Assembly: GCA_007570785.1 (NCBI GenBank)
Contig: ML660201.1
Location: 40,128,863-40,192,862 of the forward strand
From: Antilocapra americana
Taxonomy: Eukaryota; Chordata; Mammalia; Artiodactyla; Antilocapridae
Length of the DNA: 64,000 bases
Direction of reading: 5' to 3'
The notes beneath the pieces were generated by a model, which was not told the origin of the DNA, ran no database searches, and worked only from the letters and a program-made list of their open reading frames with translations. This document shows, in pieces, positions 36,440 through 47,769 of this stretch. Within the stretch, counting starts at the first letter, position 1, and each line of letters starts with the position of its first letter. A program made the translations under genes and the position numbers.

Positions 36440-36499
36440 TTTAAGTATCTTTAAAGATGACCTTGGTTCTTTGCACTATTACTGCAAAAATAAAATTTT

Positions 36500-36890
36500 T
36501 AAAATGATTACTTGTTTTGCCTTCTGTATATCTTCTTAGGAAAATATCTACTCAGTTCCTCTGTCCATTTTTTAATCAGATTGTTGGTTTTATTTATTTA
36601 TTAATTTTTACTGTTGAGTTGTATGAATTGTTTATATATTTTGAATATTAACCTCTTATCATATATATGATTTGCAAATATTTTATCCTATTCAGTAGGT
36701 GGGCTTTTCATTTTGTTGAGGGTTTCATTTGCTGTGCTGAAGCTTTTTCTAATTGAATTCTCACTTATTTAGGTTTGCTTTTGTTGCTTTTGCTTTTGGT
36801 GGCAAATCCAAAATGTCATCATCAACACCAGTATAAAGGAGCTTACCAACTATGTTTTCTTCTAGGAGTTTTATAGTTTCAGTTTCTTAA
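36500..36890 (-). repeat. L1 LINE fragment, inverted
   Basis: 'cctctgtccattttttaatc', 'gttgagttgtatgaattgtt', 'ggtttcatttgctgtgctga', 'ggcaaatccaaaatgtcat': L1 ORF2 3' part in reverse. Confidence 0.75.
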
Positions 36891-37390
36891 ACATTATGTT
36901 TACCCTATGGTTCAGCTATCCCATTTCTAAGTATTTTCCTAAAAAAATACTTATTTATACAAGTTTTATTCATAATCAGCAAAAATTGGAAGCAATCCAA
37001 GTCTTTCAGTGGATAAATAGATAAGCCAGTTGTGGTGCATCCATACATTAGGATGCAACAAAAAACAAACTATTGGTGCACACAATGACATGGGTGAATC
37101 TCAAAGACATCATGTAGCACGAAAGTAAATCTCAAAAGGTCACATACTCTATGACTCTTTATGACACGAGGTATTTATGACATGTGGACAAGTCATGAAT
37201 ACAGGTATGGAAAACAGGTTAGTGATGTCTAGAATTTATGAGTGGGGAGAGTGTTTGACCAAAAAGGGACAACATGAGGGAATTGGGGAAGTGCTCTATA
37301 TCCTGACTGTGGTTAAACAAATCTATACATATGTTAAAGTTCATGGAATTGTATATCAAAAATTTTTTTAATAAATAGATACTTTTTTTT
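36891..37390 (+). repeat. L1 LINE 3' fragment, direct
   Basis: 'ggttcagctatcccatttct', 'gcaatccaagtctttcagtg', 'gacatgggtgaatctcaaag', 'ggttaaacaaatctatacat'. It lies back-to-back with the inverted L1 at 36,500, the geometry of a 5' inversion. Confidence 0.7.
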
Positions 37391-37429
37391 AAGAAATTGT
37401 GCTGAGATAAAATTTCTTCCTTGTCAGGT

Positions 37430-37540
37430 TAGCAAAAATTTTAAAGTTTGACACAGTATTCTGGTGGCAAGGCTAGAGGAAATAGGCACTTTCATATGTT
37501 GCTGTAAAGTGTGATTAGTAGAAGCCATATAAAGGGAACT
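37430..37540 (+). repeat. L1 LINE fragment, part 1 (interrupted)
   Basis: 'ggaaataggcactttcatat' and following text is L1 3' sequence that resumes at about 38,812 ('cttctagggatttactctca'). Bov-A2 and BovB lie between. Confidence 0.6.
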
Positions 37541-37552
37541 CAAACAGCTTCT

Positions 37553-37832
37553 AGGAGAAGGCAATGGCAACCCACTCCAGTACTCTTGCCTGGAAAATCC
37601 CATGGACAGAGGAGCCTCGTAGGCTACATACAGTCCATGGGGTCCCGAAGAGTCAGAACGGGCTGAGTGACTTCACTTTCACTTTTCACTTTCATGCATT
37701 GGAGAAGGAAATGGCAACCCACTCCAGTGTTCTTGCTTGGAGAATCGCAGGGACGGCGGAGCCTGGTGGGCTGCCGTCTGTGGGGTCACACAGAGTCGGA
37801 TATGACTGAAGCAACTTAGCAGCAGCAGCAGC
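37553..37832 (+). mobile_element. Bov-A2 SINE
   Basis: Two monomers ('gcaacccactccagtactc' and again 'gcaacccactccagtgttc') joined by 'cactttcacttttcactttc', tail of AGC repeats. Direct repeat AACAGCTTCT at 37543-37552 and 37833-37842. Confidence 0.94.
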
Positions 37833-37871
37833 AACAGCTTCTGAGAAAATCACATATTTTTTTAACATTTG

Positions 37872-38811
37872 ATGGAACAACAGACTGGTTCCAAATAGGA
37901 AAAGGAGTACGTCAAAGCTGTATATTGTCACCCTGCTTATTTAACTTACATGCAGAGTACATCATGAGAAATGCTGGGCTGGATGAAGCACAACCTGGAA
38001 TCAGGATTGTCAGGAGAAATATCAATAACCTCAGATATGCAAGTGACACCACCCTTATGGCAGAAAGTGAAGAAGAACTAAAGAGCCTCTTGATGAAAGT
38101 GAAAGAGGAGAGTGACAAAGTTGGCTTAAAGCTCAACATTCAGAAAACTAAGATCATGGCATCCGGTCCCATCACTTCATGGCAAATAGATGGGAAACAA
38201 TGGAAACAATGACAGACTTTATTTTTGGGGGCTCCAAAATCACTGCAGATGGTGATCGCAGCCATGAAATTAAAAGACGCTTACTCCTTGGAAGGAAAGT
38301 TATGACCAACATAGATAACATATTAAAAAGCAGAGACATTACTTTGCCAACAAAGGTCCATCTAGTCAAAGCTATGGTTTTTCCAGTAGTCATGTATGGA
38401 TGTGAGAGTTGGACGGTGAAGAAAGCTGAATGCTGAAGAATTGATGCTTTTGAACTGTGGTGTTGGAGAAGACTCTTGAGAGTCCCTGGACTGCAAGAAG
38501 ATCCAGCCAGTCCATCCTAAAGGAGATCAGTCCTGGGTGTTCATTGGAAGGACTAATGTTGAAGCTGAAACTCCAATACTTTGGCCACCTCATGCGAAGA
38601 GTTGACTCACTGGAAAAGACCCTAATGCTGCGAAGGATTGCGGGCAAGAGGAGAAGGGGACGACTGAGTATGAGATGGCCTGAAGGCATCACTGACTCGA
38701 TGTACATGGGTTTGGGTGTACTCCGGGAGTTGGTGATGGACAGGGAGGCCTGGCGTGCCGCGATTCATGGGGTCGCAAAGAGTCAGACACGACTGAGTGA
38801 CTGAACTGATG
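37872..38811 (+). mobile_element. BovB LINE, 3' third with RT C-terminus
   Basis: It begins in RT ('ggaacaacagactggttcc') and runs to the BovB 3' end 'cgactgagtgactgaactga'. Frame 37925-38212 carries the NLHAEYIMRNAGL segment and motif C as YASD (38036-38047), the catalytic Asp replaced by Ser. 5'-truncated and dead. Confidence 0.94.
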
Positions 38812-39290
38812 CAACTTCTAGGGATTTACTCTCAAGAAACATTTCCAACAACATAAAAATCCTTATGCACAAGATTATTCTTTGAAGCACTGTTTGTAAT
38901 TGCAAAATATTGAAAGCCACCTAAATGCCCACATGTGGCAGAGTGGTTGAATAATGTGCGTAGTATGTATATGTAGTGGCATACTGCACAGTTGTAAAAA
39001 AAAGATCAAATATCTCTATGATCTGATGAATGATGTCCAGGATATATATTATTAAGTGATATTATACATATTATTATATATATGTACAGTATTAATTATT
39101 ATACAATTAGTAATACATATTATGAACAAAGAAAAGTACGAAAGTGTGAAAAGAAGAAATAAGAAAACACAGATGTATCTACTTACTTTTAAAATGAGAA
39201 ACACAGGAAGGATAATCCAGGAAATGAGATTGGTTACCTTCAGAGAGTGGAGGTGGCTGGAGGGGATGGGAGCATAAGAACAGAGTGGAA
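38812..39290 (+). repeat. L1 LINE 3' fragment, part 2
   Basis: 'cttctagggatttactctca', 'gaagcactgtttgtaattgc', 'ggttgaataatgtgcgtag', 'gagattggttaccttcagag'. Continuation of the L1 broken by the Bov-A2 and BovB insertions. Confidence 0.7.
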
Positions 39291-39429
39291 GGAATGAGAG
39301 CAGGAGTTACGCTTGCCTGAGTATACCATTATGACTTTTTGCACACTGTGTTCTGACTACATCCCCTCAGACTACTGATAACAAATTATAAACAAAAATT
39401 GAACTCTACTTAGTATACTTGCTTTTTGT

Positions 39430-39800
39430 AGTTGTGTGAATTAGCAATTCTGAAACTATTTTCTGTGGATTATAGGTTTAAGGAAGTAAGTATATGGAGG
39501 ATAATGGGAGCTGGGTTTCTCACTCTTGGGGAAAGGAGTTACAAGTATGGAAAGGAGGAAGTCTGGAATGATGAGTTCTGTATTGTTGAGTTTTTAGAGA
39601 GTTGGGGAGCAGAGCATTTGATCAAAAGAGCCAGCAACACTCCCCACAGGAGACCAGCCTTGGAGAGCTACTAATGGGAGGGTTGTGCTTGGCCCGGTAT
39701 TTACAGAAGCCCGCACTCTGTAGGACTGTTAACATTGCCCATCTATGTTCCGAGATTGGCTTTCACTATCACATTACAAAGACAGTTTTCTGCCAATAGC
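39430..39800 (+). repeat. Ancient LINE 3'-region fragment (L1-type, tentative)
   Basis: 'gctgggtttctcactcttgg' and 'gttacaagtatggaaaggag' parallel the copy near 16,450-16,500. Non-coding. Confidence 0.4.
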
Positions 39801-40090
39801 ACATTTTTTATTTGGAGACTTGGAACAATAACAAAAGAAACAAAGGCCTGTGCGTGCCTGCGTCAGGCCTCTTTCTATTAGAAGAGAAGACACAGAGCTC
39901 AAACTAATTGAAGCAATAAGGAGATCGATTAGCACCTATGGTGGGAAGACTAGGAGTGGATCCAGCTTCAGGTCTGTCTGGATCTAGAGGCTTGTATGAT
40001 ATCACTAGGACGCTTTCTCTTCACCACCTAGGCTTTCTCTGCTGGGTGCCATAATGAAACCAGATAGTACAGCACTTCATTTAAAAAAAA
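39801..40090. other. Intergenic, no recognised feature
   Basis: Nothing named. Confidence 0.5.
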
Positions 40091-40104
40091 ATTGTTTTTA
40101 AAAA

Positions 40105-40180
40105 TATTTTTGATAGAACCCCCACCCCCTGCTGTGGAAGCACAGAGTCTTAACTTCTGGACCAACAGGGAATCCCCAGC
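40105..40180 (-). mobile_element. CHR-type SINE fragment
   Basis: 'ctgctgtggaagcacagagt' and 'cttctggaccaacagggaat' are the reverse of the CHR head. Truncated. Confidence 0.7.
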
Positions 40181-41065
40181 ACAAGGCTCATCTTGGGCCA
40201 GGTTAGCAAGCCCAGTGAAAAGAGCGCCTGCCCCCAAAGAGTTTGGCGAGAAGGCCCAGGGAGAGACAGGACCACCTTGACTAGCAACCCTTGAGCCACA
40301 GGGAGGGTGGGAGAGGGTTCCCAAACGGAGCACAGAGAGAAGAGGGCAGCAAAGTAATGACTCTCTATTGCTTTTCCTGCCACAGCCTCCTTGTAAAGTT
40401 CTGATTTCCGTTCCTGCCAATTAGAACTAGGTAAATTCCTTGAAAATAATAAAAAAAAAAACCCCAACCCTAACCACTTTGCACCATGATAAGCTCCTCT
40501 GAGGGGCTGTAAGCCCGCTTAGGTGGGTTGGGCAGATCTGGACACATCTTCCTGTGATATCCTCCACATACTGAGCCTGTCTCAGGAACTTGTCCTAAGT
40601 ATAAGCTCAGAGAGCATTTGTTTAATTTTCCCAGTACCTTCTGAGGGTTCTTCCTCCATGGGCCCTCCAGAGTCCTAGTTCTAGTTCTCAGGTAGTAAGT
40701 GTCTGAGGCAGGTGTCTGAATGGACTTGCTTCAGATCTCTTCCTGACTCCATCTCCAAGCCCATCTTAAGTGAATTTATTGTATATACTTTGTTTAATTT
40801 ACTAATTGATGAATAAATAATAGTCACCCCTGAAGAATCTTCCTAGCTATAACTCTGGCCATAATAGCTTTAGTTGGAGGTACTTTGAGACTCTAAAGTT
40901 CCATCCTTCTGTGACTAGACACACCCAGGTCCTTCTTGAGGAATATCTGAACCCAGACAACTCTCATGGCCTCACAAGGGGCAGAGAGAGTCTAGCTGTA
41001 CTCCAGGTACATGTCAGAAGTTTGTTCTTCAGTTCCCTGTCCCTTGAATGCTCATCAGAAGCCAG
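40181..41065. other. Intergenic, mixed
   Basis: No gene. Frames of 62-130 codons at 40028-40467 run on both strands of the same GC-richer stretch and are unrelated to known families as far as I can tell. Confidence 0.5.
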
Positions 41066-41069
41066 AACC

Positions 41070-41325
41070 TTTGAATGTGCATGCATACAAAGTTTCTTCA
41101 ATCATGTCAGACTCATTACAACCCATGGACTGTAGCCTGCCAGGCTCCTCTGTCCATGGGATTCTCCAGGCAAGAACAGAGTGGAAGTAATGAGAATACA
41201 GAGGCTAGGATACTGGAGCGGGTTGCCATTTTGTCCTCCAGGGGACCTTCTCAACCCAGTGGAACCCACATCTCTTATTGGCAGGCAGGTTCTTTGCCGC
41301 TACCACCACCTGGGAAGACATAAGT
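41070..41325 (-). mobile_element. Bov-tA SINE with internal insertion
   Basis: Inverted Bov-tA ('ctgtagcctgccaggctcc', 'gggattctccaggcaagaac') with about 30 extra bases after the 'gcaagaa' block before 'tactggagcgggttgccat'. Ends 'taccaccacctgggaag'. Confidence 0.85.
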
Positions 41326-41329
41326 GTGC

Positions 41330-41420
41330 ATGAGAATTCTATGAAGTACATATTTAAAATGCAGATTTCTGGCCCCACTCCCAGAGACCCTGAGGAGCAG
41401 GACTTGACCATGTGTGGAGC
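41330..41420 (+). repeat. MER5-like fragment
   Basis: 'tatttaaaatgcagatttct' and 'ggccccactcccagagaccc' are typical of MER5-type hAT elements. Confidence 0.5.
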
Positions 41421-41456
41421 TTGTCTCAGACAACTCAGGAAGAGTTGTCTCAGCAC

Positions 41457-41911
41457 CAGTTCAGTTCAGTTCAGTTGCTCAGTCATGTCCAACTCTTTGT
41501 GACCCCATGGACTGCAGCATGCCAGGCTTCCCTTCCCATCACCAACTCCCAGAGTTAACTCAGACTCATGTCCATTGAGTCAGTGATGCCCTCCAACCAT
41601 TTCATCCTCTGTTGTCCACTTCTCCTGCCCTCAATCTTTCCCAGCATCAGGGTCTTATCCAATGAGTCGGCTCTTTGCATCAGGTGGCCAAAGCATTGGA
41701 GTTTCAGCTTCAATATCAGTCCTCCCAATGAACACCCAGGACTGATGTCCTTTAGGATGGACAGGTTGGCTCTCCTTGTAGTCCAAGGGACTCTCAAGAG
41801 TCTTCTCCAACACCACAGTTCAAAAGCATCAATTCTTCGACAGTCAGCTTTCTTTATAGTCCAACTTTCACATCCATACATGACTACTGGTAAAACCATG
41901 GCCTTGACTAG
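41457..41911 (-). mobile_element. BovB LINE 3' end, inverted
   Basis: Starts 'cagttcagttcagttcagtt' (complement of the 3' terminal repeats) and runs back to 'aaaaccatggccttgacta'-like text. The minus frame 41555-41941 reads [16 protein letters not shown].... No RT motif included. Confidence 0.93.
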
Positions 41912-42200
41912 GGACCAGCAAATACAGAGGCCCTGAGGCATGAAAGAGTGCTCCGGGAACTATCAACAAAGTGAGCAAAAGGACAAGGGGCAAAAGGCCA
42001 GAACAGTCAGGGCCTCCAGGTTGTGACAAGATTGGGTTTTTATCTAGTGCAGCTGGAGACTACTGTAGGTTTTAAGTTGAGGGGAACTACAGTTCAGATT
42101 TTCACTTTAAGGACATGACTCTGGCTGTTCTATAGAGAACAGAATTTTGAAAGGCAAGAGGGTGTGACAGAAGGCTCCTGGAGGAGGGGGCAGGCCAGGA
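41912..42200 (+). repeat. Ancient mammalian repeat, LINE2-like
   Basis: 'acagaggccctgaggcatga', 'gggcctccaggttgtgacaa', 'ggacatgactctggctgttc'. Same family as at 15 and 24 kb, truncated by the BovB. Confidence 0.5.
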
Positions 42201-43200
42201 GGCATGGTCTGGCAGGGGATGGATAAGGAACAGAACAGCACCTGAGGCTGTGAGGATTCTGAGTGCGAACCTCAGTCTGACTGCATCCGTGTTGTTCCTA
42301 CTTGCAGTTTCTTCTATTCCAGTTATTTTACTGCCTACCCTCCATTTTTATTGCCTCAAAATGAAAATATTCTTTTTAATTATAAAAATTATATATTCTC
42401 AATATTTAAACTGTTAACCATACAGGAAAGTACAGAGGAGAAATGAATTGCCAGCCCTCCCACTGCCCCGAGATGCTCCTCTCCTTTCCAGAGATTCTCC
42501 ACATGAATAACATGCCCTTTGCACAAGTAGAATCACACCACGCATGCTGCTTTATAACATGCTTTCCCCTGTGCATGTAAAGCATGATTCCAGGTGCTTA
42601 GATGATGTGCATTCGATGGGGGAGTTAAATCTCTCTTGGCCTGATTTCTCTGCTGTTTGTGCAGATTTTCTAAGTCAGAGAGAGGCTTTCAAAAGGTACA
42701 GCTTTGAGTCTATAAAGTTAGAAAACACAAGTAATTTTCCTAAAAGGCAGGGGAAGGACTAGGGGATTTAAAAATTAAAATACCAGAAAATATACTCCAA
42801 AACAGAGGAGCTGAAACACCAGTGTAGTAATTTCCTCCCAGAAGGGAATGTGACGCCTGGGCAAAATTCCATTGTTTATTTTGCACGGTCTTAAGTCAAG
42901 CTACACAAAAAACCAGAGAGCAGTGGCAGGAAGTGCCTTTCTGTGTCCCGGCTGAAATGCGGCTCCCCATGCGAAGCCTCTGGAAGTCTCAGGATTAGCC
43001 AAGAATCCTCAGAGCAACTTGCCCAAAACACTAATTGTATTTGTGTCTCTGTCTTTGATTAGTGACTTAGCTTTCTGGCTTATTATCATCTTAATCTTTT
43101 TTTCCCTTTAATGTAATAAGGCCAAGACTCTAGTTTTATTTTTATTTTTTTATTTTTCCCCATAGGAAAATAGGTACAAATTTGAAGGTATTTTATATAC
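42201..43200. other. Intergenic
   Basis: An old L1-like or other repeat may be present at 42,385-42,560 ('ccatacaggaaagtacagag'); otherwise nothing recognised. The 72-codon frame at 42544-42762 is not supported as a gene. Confidence 0.5.
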
Positions 43201-43206
43201 TCTTTG

Positions 43207-43436
43207 TGCTGTGTGCTGTGCTATATGCTTAGTCGCTCAGTCGTGTCCAATTCTTTGTGACCCCATAGACTGTAGCCCTCCAGGCTCCTCTGTCGTGGGG
43301 ATTCTCTAGGCAAGAATACCGGAGTGGGTTGCCATTTCCTGTTCCAGGGCATCTTCCCAACCAAGGGATTGAACCCAGGTCTCCCACATTGCAGGCAGAT
43401 GGGTTCTTTACTATCTGAGCCACCAAGAAAGCCCTG
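43207..43436 (-). mobile_element. Bov-tA SINE
   Basis: Inverted: 'gcttagtcgctcagtcgtg', 'gattctctaggcaagaatac', 'ctatctgagccaccaagaaa'. Confidence 0.94.
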
Positions 43437-43980
43437 TATACCCTTTACCTTTAGTTACACATTGAACAACCGTGATACAGAAAGGCTGTCTCCCTTCTCA
43501 CCTCAGTCATCAAATGGTTGAAATAGAAAGCATAGGCCTTGGGGTACCTGGACTGTCCTCGACTACTAGTTGCTTTCCTCAGGTCGAATACCCATCCTAC
43601 AGCTCAGCAGAGAAAAGAATCAAAGCAGCAGGGTATTCTGAGATTTTACACTTTAGTAATGTAATGTGAGAGCAGGTCTGGTCAGATGTTAACTATAGAA
43701 TACAGGTCGGGGGTGGGTATATGGTACTCACTGTGCATGTAGATTCTAAGTTACTGCATTACTCACCTTACTTGCTTTTATTAGCAGTCAGCAAGCCTTA
43801 GTTTCAGGCTACTTTTAGAAAAGAATTTATATTTTATGGGAGAGAGAGAGATAGCCCCTTGTCATTTTCCAGAATTTTCTATGGAAGGGCAGATACTGAC
43901 TGTTTACCTCTGCCATCTGTCTCTACTCTAGGTTGTAGGCCCTTTTCAAGGGTTTTGTGATTTAGTTACTGTAGTCAGCA
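43437..43980. other. Intergenic, no recognised feature
   Basis: Nothing named; a short (GA)n run near 43840. Confidence 0.5.
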
Positions 43981-43984
43981 TTTT

Positions 43985-44560
43985 GTTTGTTTTTAATTAT
44001 ACAAATAACACATGAACACATTATTATTGAACAGGTGAGCACAATACAGATCAAGTACCTTATGAAATCCTGTCCCCTGAATCTCCAGTCCCTCTATCCC
44101 AGCCCCTGCCGAATGAAATCACTTTTTCAGTTTGAAATGCATGCTTGTAAATCTTTTTCTTACAGATTTGTATACATACATACATGTACCCACATAAAAT
44201 ATGCGGTATTGTTTTATTTATCTGTTGGTTTTCATAAATGATACTCTACCGTATTTATTTTCCTATAATTAGTTCCTCCCCTCACTCATCAGTATGTCTC
44301 AGAGCTTTTTCTAAGCTTCTCATACTCAACTTTGTTAAAACAAACGAGCCCATCGCACTGTACATTGTGCCAGGTTGGCTATCCCCATTGTATGTTTTTA
44401 GCCAAGTCTCTATTTATAGATACTAAGGGTGTTTCCAGTTTGGCTTTTTGGCATGAAAAATACTGTTGCAGAAAATAAGTCTGTACACATCTACCTATGC
44501 ACAAATGTGATTTTTTTCTCCAAGGTTAAATATTGAGAAGTGGAATGGCAATGTGGTGGA
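43985..44560. repeat. Old interspersed repeat (class uncertain)
   Basis: 'gatactaagggtgtttccag', 'aatattgagaagtggaatgg' and 'gtacccacataaaatatgcg' resemble a dispersed mammalian element I cannot assign by eye. Confidence 0.35.
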
Positions 44561-44600
44561 AATGAGAAATTCATTAAAAAAAAATTTATTTATATATTTG

Positions 44601-44722
44601 ACTGTCCCTGGAGTAGGAAATGGAACCTACTCTAGTATTCTTGCCTGGGGAATTCCATGGAGAGAGAAGCCTGGTGGGCTACCGTCCATGGGGTCACAAA
44701 TAGTCACACTGAGTGTGCATAT
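44601..44722 (+). mobile_element. Bov-tA SINE, 3' fragment
   Basis: Starts mid-element at 'tccctggagtaggaaatgg', then 'attcttgcctggggaattcc' and 'ctaccgtccatggggtcac'. The tRNA-derived head is missing. Confidence 0.85.
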
Positions 44723-45120
44723 CTAGTCTGTCTGGTCTTTATAACAACGTACCAATATTGGTTTCATTTATGGTTGCAAATTTATCACACTAATACATGA
44801 TGTTACAAAAGGGGAACTGGGTGTAAGATATATGAGAGGGCTCTATTATCCTCTCAATTTTCTATAAATCAAAAATTTTTTAATTAAAAAATTTATTTTT
44901 TAAAAGAGGGGACATTAATAGGAAGATTGGTGGAACTCCAATAGCATCTGTAGATTATGTGCTAGTGTTGCATCAATGTGAAGTTTCTGGTTTTGATAAT
45001 TCTGCTCTAGCTATACAAGAGATTATCATTAGGGGAAGCTAGATAGCAAGTATACTGGTACTATTTAAACTAATTCTGAAACTTTTCTGTAAGGTTAAAA
45101 TTAATTCAGAAACATTTTTT
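44723..45120 (+). repeat. Ancient LINE 3'-region fragment (tentative)
   Basis: 'gtaccaatattggtttcatt', 'ggggaactgggtgtaagata', 'gggaagctagatagcaagta'. Similar block order to 49,390-49,570. Confidence 0.4.
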
Positions 45121-45154
45121 TTAATGTTCCCATTTTTTTTTTTAAAAGGAATCC

Positions 45155-46345
45155 ACAGCACGCCAGGCCTCCCTGTTCATCATCAACTGCCAGAGTCTAC
45201 CCAAACCCATGTTCATTGAGTCGGTGATGCCATCCAACCATCTCATCCTCTGTCGTCCTCTTCTCCTGCCCTCAATCTTTCCCAGCATCAAGGACTTTTC
45301 CAGTGAGTCAGCTTTTCACATCAGGTGGTCAAAGTATTGAAGTTTCAGCTTCAACATCAGTCCTTCCAATGAAGGAAGTCTTCTTCAACACCACAGTTCC
45401 AAAGCATCAATTCTTCGGCACTCAGCTTTCTTTATAGTCCAACTCTCACATTCATACATGACTACTGGAAAAACCATAGCCTTGACTAGACGGACCTTTG
45501 TAGGCAAAGTAATGTCTCTGCTTTTTAATATTCTGTCTATGTTGGTCATAACTTTCCTTCCAAGGAGTAAGTGTCTTTTAATTTCATGGCTGCAATCACC
45601 ATCTGCAGTGATTTTGGAGCCCCTCAAAATATAAGTCAGCCACTGTTTCCACTGTTTCCCCATCTATTTGCCATGAAGTGACGGGACCAAATGCCATGAT
45701 CTTAGTTTTCTGAATGCGGAGCTTTAAGCCAACTTTTTTACCCTCCTCTTTTACTTTCAACAAGAGGCTCTTTAGTTCTTCACTTTCTGTCATAAGGGTG
45801 GTGTCATCTGCATATCTGAGGTCATTGATGTTTCTCCCGGCAGTCTTGATTCCAGCTTGTGTTTCCTCCAGCCCAGCATTTCTCATGATGTACTCTGCAT
45901 ATAAGTTAAATAAGCAGAGTAACAGTATACAGACTTGAGGTGCACCTTTTCCTATTTGGAACCAGTCTGTTCCATATCCAGTTCCAACTGTTGCTTCCTG
46001 ACCTGCATACAGGTTTCTCAAGAGGCAGGTCAGGTGGTCTGGTATTCCCATCTCCCTCAGAATTTTCCACAGTTTATTGTGATCCACACAGTCAAAGGCT
46101 TTGGTGTAGTCAACAAAGCAGAAATAGATTTTTTTCTGAAACTCTTGCTTTTATGATGATCCAGTGGATGTTGGCAGTTTGATCTCTGGTTCCTCTGCCT
46201 TTTCTAAAACCAGCTTGAACATCTGGAAGTTCATGGTTCATGTATTGCTGAAGCCTGGCTTGGAGAATTTTGAGCATTACTTTACTAGTGTGTGAGATGA
46301 GTGCAATTGTGCGGTAGTTTGAGCATTCTTTGGCATTGCCTATTA
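45155..46345 (-). mobile_element. BovB LINE, inverted, RT to 3' end with internal deletion
   Basis: Reads backward from the 3' region at 45,155 to RT text at about 46,345. A deletion of roughly 120 bp is apparent at about 45,375, where 'ccttccaatgaa' jumps to 'gtcttcttcaacacc'. Minus frame 45596-46087 (163 codons, KLWKILREMGIPDHL...) keeps an intact YADD box (45803-45814). 5'-truncated and frameshifted; not functional. Confidence 0.93.
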
Positions 46346-46399
46346 AGTGACTAGGAGATGGGAAATAGTTGATAATGATGAGAAAATTGGAGAAAAGGA

Positions 46400-46500
46400 A
46401 ATTCCCTGGCAGTCTAGTGGTTAGGACTTGGTGCTTTCACTGCCAGGGGCCCAGGTTCAATCGCTGGTTGGAGAACTAAATTAAAGAAAGAAAAAAGAAA
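46400..46500 (+). mobile_element. CHR-type SINE fragment
   Basis: 'ttccctggcagtctagtggt', 'caggttcaatcgctggttgg', A-rich tail. Confidence 0.85.
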
Positions 46501-46605
46501 ATTGGAAGATAAACTTAGCATACTTATCTTCCAACTGTAGGCTTTCCAAAAAGAGAGTAAGCAGAGGGAGGGGAAAGGAGGAAGATAGCAGAGAAATACT
46601 TAGAA

Positions 46606-46725
46606 GGGACTTGTGGTTAGGATTTGGCTTCACTACCAAGATCCCAGGTTTGATCCCAGGTCAGGGAACTAAGATCCTACGTGCCACAGGGCATAGCCAA
46701 GATAAGTAAAACATAAAGAAAATAA
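46606..46725 (+). mobile_element. CHR-type SINE fragment
   Basis: 'gggacttgtggttaggattt', 'gtttgatcccaggtcaggga', 'gccacagggcatagcc' and tail 'ataagtaaaacataaag'. Partial head. Confidence 0.8.
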
Positions 46726-46985
46726 ATGCTCAAAAGAATTTCCCAGAAGCCAGGGGGTACAGTGAACAAAGAAACTCATCCCTGTGGTACTTCTTGACAA
46801 AGGGGATAAACAGAGCTACTTAATGCTCAGAAACAGAAAGAATGACTTTCGAAGGACCAGGTATAAAAAAAAAGCCATCGAATTCCTAAACCGCAACCTC
46901 AAGAGCCAAAAGACAGAGGAGTAATGCCTTCAACAGTCCAGGGGAAAAATCACTTTCAACACAAAATTCAATACCCAAATTATTA
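46726..46985 (+). repeat. Old repeat (L1-like 3' region, tentative), part 1
   Basis: 'ggatgac'-free A-rich text with 'caacctcaagagccaaaaga' and 'tgccttcaacagtccagggg'. It appears to continue after the BovB insertion at 47,207. Confidence 0.4.
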
Positions 46986-47206
46986 ATCTGACTCATTTGA
47001 AAAGACCCTGATGCTGGGAAAGATTGAAGGCAGGAGGAGAAGGGGATGACTGAGGATGAAATGGTTGAATTACATCTCCAACTCAATGGACATGGGTTTG
47101 GGTAAACTCTAGGAGTTGGTGATGGTCAGGGAGGCCTGGTGTGCTGCAGTCCATGAGGTCGCAAAGAGTCAGACATGACTGAGTGACTGAACAGAACTGA
47201 ACTGAA
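46986..47206 (+). mobile_element. BovB LINE 3' terminus
   Basis: About 220 bp: 'ctgactcatttgaaaagacc', 'caatggacatgggtttgggt', 'ctgcagtccatgaggtcgc', end 'gaacagaactgaactg'. Confidence 0.92.
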
Positions 47207-47550
47207 TGTTTAACAAAGATGTTTTTTAGATGTGCAGGGTCTCACAGAATTTACCTCCACACCTTTTCTCAAGAAGCTAGTGAAAGATATGTCCACCAAA
47301 ATGAGTGAGAAAACCCAGAAAGAAAAAGTACCTAAAATTCCAGCATGAGAGAGAAGGAAGGAAATGACAGCTGCGCAGCCAGCTTCGAGAACACCCATGC
47401 CTGACTGGGGCAGGAATATGGGGACTCTGTGGGTAACACTCCTGGAATAAAATAGAATTGGGAGAAAAGCTCGTGTTCCAGCCAGCGTGGAAAGCTGTAT
47501 GGGAAGATTTAGTAAGGGGGGGCATTATACAAAATAAATGCCTTCAGGTA
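47207..47550 (+). repeat. Old repeat (L1-like 3' region, tentative), part 2
   Basis: 'agatgtgcagggtctcacag', 'aatttacctccacacctttt', 'ctcaagaagctagtgaaaga'. Probably one element split by the BovB end. Confidence 0.45.
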
Positions 47551-47556
47551 AATACT

Positions 47557-47769
47557 AAGTGAAAGTGTTGGTCATTTAGTTGTGTCTGACTCTTTGCGAC
47601 CCCATGGACTGTAGCCTGCCAGGCTCCTGTGTCCATGGAATTCTTCAGACAAGAATACTGGAGTGGGTAGCCATTCCCTTCTTTAGGGAATGGTCCCAAC
47701 CAAGAGATTGAACCCTGGTCTCCTGCACTGCAGGCATATTCTTTTCCATCTGAGCCACCAGGGAATCCC
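47557..47769 (-). mobile_element. Bov-tA SINE
   Basis: Inverted: 'gtgtctgactctttgcgacc', 'gacaagaatactggagtggg', 'catctgagccaccagggaat'. Confidence 0.94.

Noticed and set aside
40455..40475. Telomere-like 'ccccaaccctaacc' string
   Set aside because: Fewer than three partial units; not an interstitial telomeric array.
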